From DP-36 sp036004365 (GTDB taxonomy: Bacteria > Desulfobacterota > Binatia > UBA9968), in contig DASYRN010000122.1 of the NCBI GenBank assembly GCA_036004365.1, positions 1 through 6,382 of the forward strand: a stretch of 6,382 bases of DNA, in the 5' to 3' direction. Both the position numbers and the translations under genes were made by a program. The notes under the pieces were generated by a model. The model did no database searches. It was not told the origin of the DNA and worked only from the letters and a program-made list of their open reading frames with translations. Positions 5,985-6,382 of this stretch are shown piece after piece; the stretch's first letter is position 1, and every line of letters begins with the position of its first letter.

Positions 5985-6058
5985 CTTCTAGCTGTGTCCG
6001 CGTGCTAATACTTTTAAACTCATCCTGTCTCGACGTTCCGTACCGATCTAACTACTTC

Positions 6059-6084
6059 TTATTAGAAAGCCTTGAAGCGGTCAA
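6059..6084 (-). promoter_or_regulatory. Weak candidate promoter before the Asp-box gene
   Basis: On the minus strand TTGACC (complement of 6079-6084) is followed 14 nt later by TAATAA (complement of 6059-6064). Both hexamers resemble sigma70 boxes, but the spacer is about 3 nt short. The AT-rich 118-nt gap between the LOG-like stop and the propeller start shows no terminator hairpin, so read-through from the upstream gene is an equal possibility. Confidence 0.2.
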
Positions 6085-6087
6085 TGT

Positions 6088-6382
6088 CTAATTGGCCTTT
6101 CGGTGGGACTTAAGTACCTCTAGGCATTTGTCCACCAGCTTATCGGGATCTTCGTCAAATAAGAGGACCGCAGCGGTTTTCTTATTGAAAAAGCCAAGCA
6201 GCTCCCGGATATGGTCCGCAATCCCGCCGCTCCCTTCTAAGATACCTATCACTTTCCCTTCATCGTAGGCAATCGTAAACTCGTTTAGCGTACCTGTCGC
6301 CCCGCCCAATATCACGACGATGTCCGAAGAGCGCACATTGACTACATTGCGCCCTTTCAATCCAAAGCCGGTGTAAATGATG
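6088..6382 (-). CDS. LOG/SLOG family (TIGR00725-like) nucleotide-binding protein, C-terminal part
   Basis: The frame stops at TAG (complement of 6088-6090) and stays open to the right edge, so the gene begins outside the window; the TTG at 6360-6358 is not the true start. About 98 residues are visible. They read TGFGLKGRNVVNVRSSD, then hydrophobic IVVILGG, then GGATGTLNE, the variant of the LOG 'GG.GT..E' phosphate-binding motif, then FTIAYDEGKVIGIL and a C-terminal DEDPDKLVDKCLEVL helix. This is the usual second half of SLOG Rossmann-fold proteins such as TIGR00725-like proteins, often mislabelled lysine decarboxylase. Family members bind nucleotides or related ligands, and some are cytokinin-activating phosphoribohydrolases. 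The Gly-to-Ala-Thr change in the motif (GGATGT rather than GGGxGT) leaves the activity uncertain. Confidence 0.75.
   Translation of the reverse strand, partial: IIYTGFGLKGRNVVNVRSSDIVVILGGATGTLNEFTIAYDEGKVIGILEGSGGIADHIRELLGFFNKKTAAVLLFDEDPDKLVDKCLEVLKSHRKAN

Overview
The window reads as a GC-rich bacterial chromosome segment. The gene families (tripartite tricarboxylate transporter, family III CoA-transferase, citrate-synthase-fold lyase) and the density of short palindromic repeats fit an environmental proteobacterium or a related uncultured lineage. That assignment is inference from gene content and repeat style; there is no rRNA or phylogenetic marker here.

Left part, plus strand (1-4701). 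The order is the 3' end of a CaiB/BaiF-type (family III) CoA-transferase (1-211), a citryl-CoA lyase/citrate-synthase-like protein (391-1242), and a complete tripartite tricarboxylate transporter: periplasmic binding protein TctC (1495-2445), small membrane protein TctB (2683-3180) and large membrane protein TctA (3187-4701). Together they suggest one uptake-and-catabolism module. TctC captures a carboxylate in the periplasm, TctAB moves it inward, the CoA-transferase activates it to a CoA thioester, and the lyase cleaves the thioester, with citryl-CoA giving acetyl-CoA and oxaloacetate as the model reaction. The actual substrate cannot be read from the sequence.

Right part, minus strand (4869-6382). 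A seven-repeat Asp-box (BNR) beta-propeller protein (5969-4869) lies downstream of the C-terminal half of a LOG/SLOG Rossmann-like protein cut by the right window edge (6382-6088). The propeller gene converges on tctA, with a strong intrinsic terminator (4814-4844) between them.

Intergenic DNA. Every large gap on the plus-strand side carries a different palindromic repeat: paired hairpins at 243-329, an ATTCC/GGAAT element at 1298-1425, a 127-bp element with 17-bp imperfect inverted ends starting at the base after the tctC stop codon (2446-2572), further hairpins at 2582-2624, and a 98-bp element with perfect 10-bp inverted ends and a 7-bp flanking direct repeat lying across the tctA stop codon (4698-4809). 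The last of these is the strongest candidate for an undescribed small mobile element or structured RNA.
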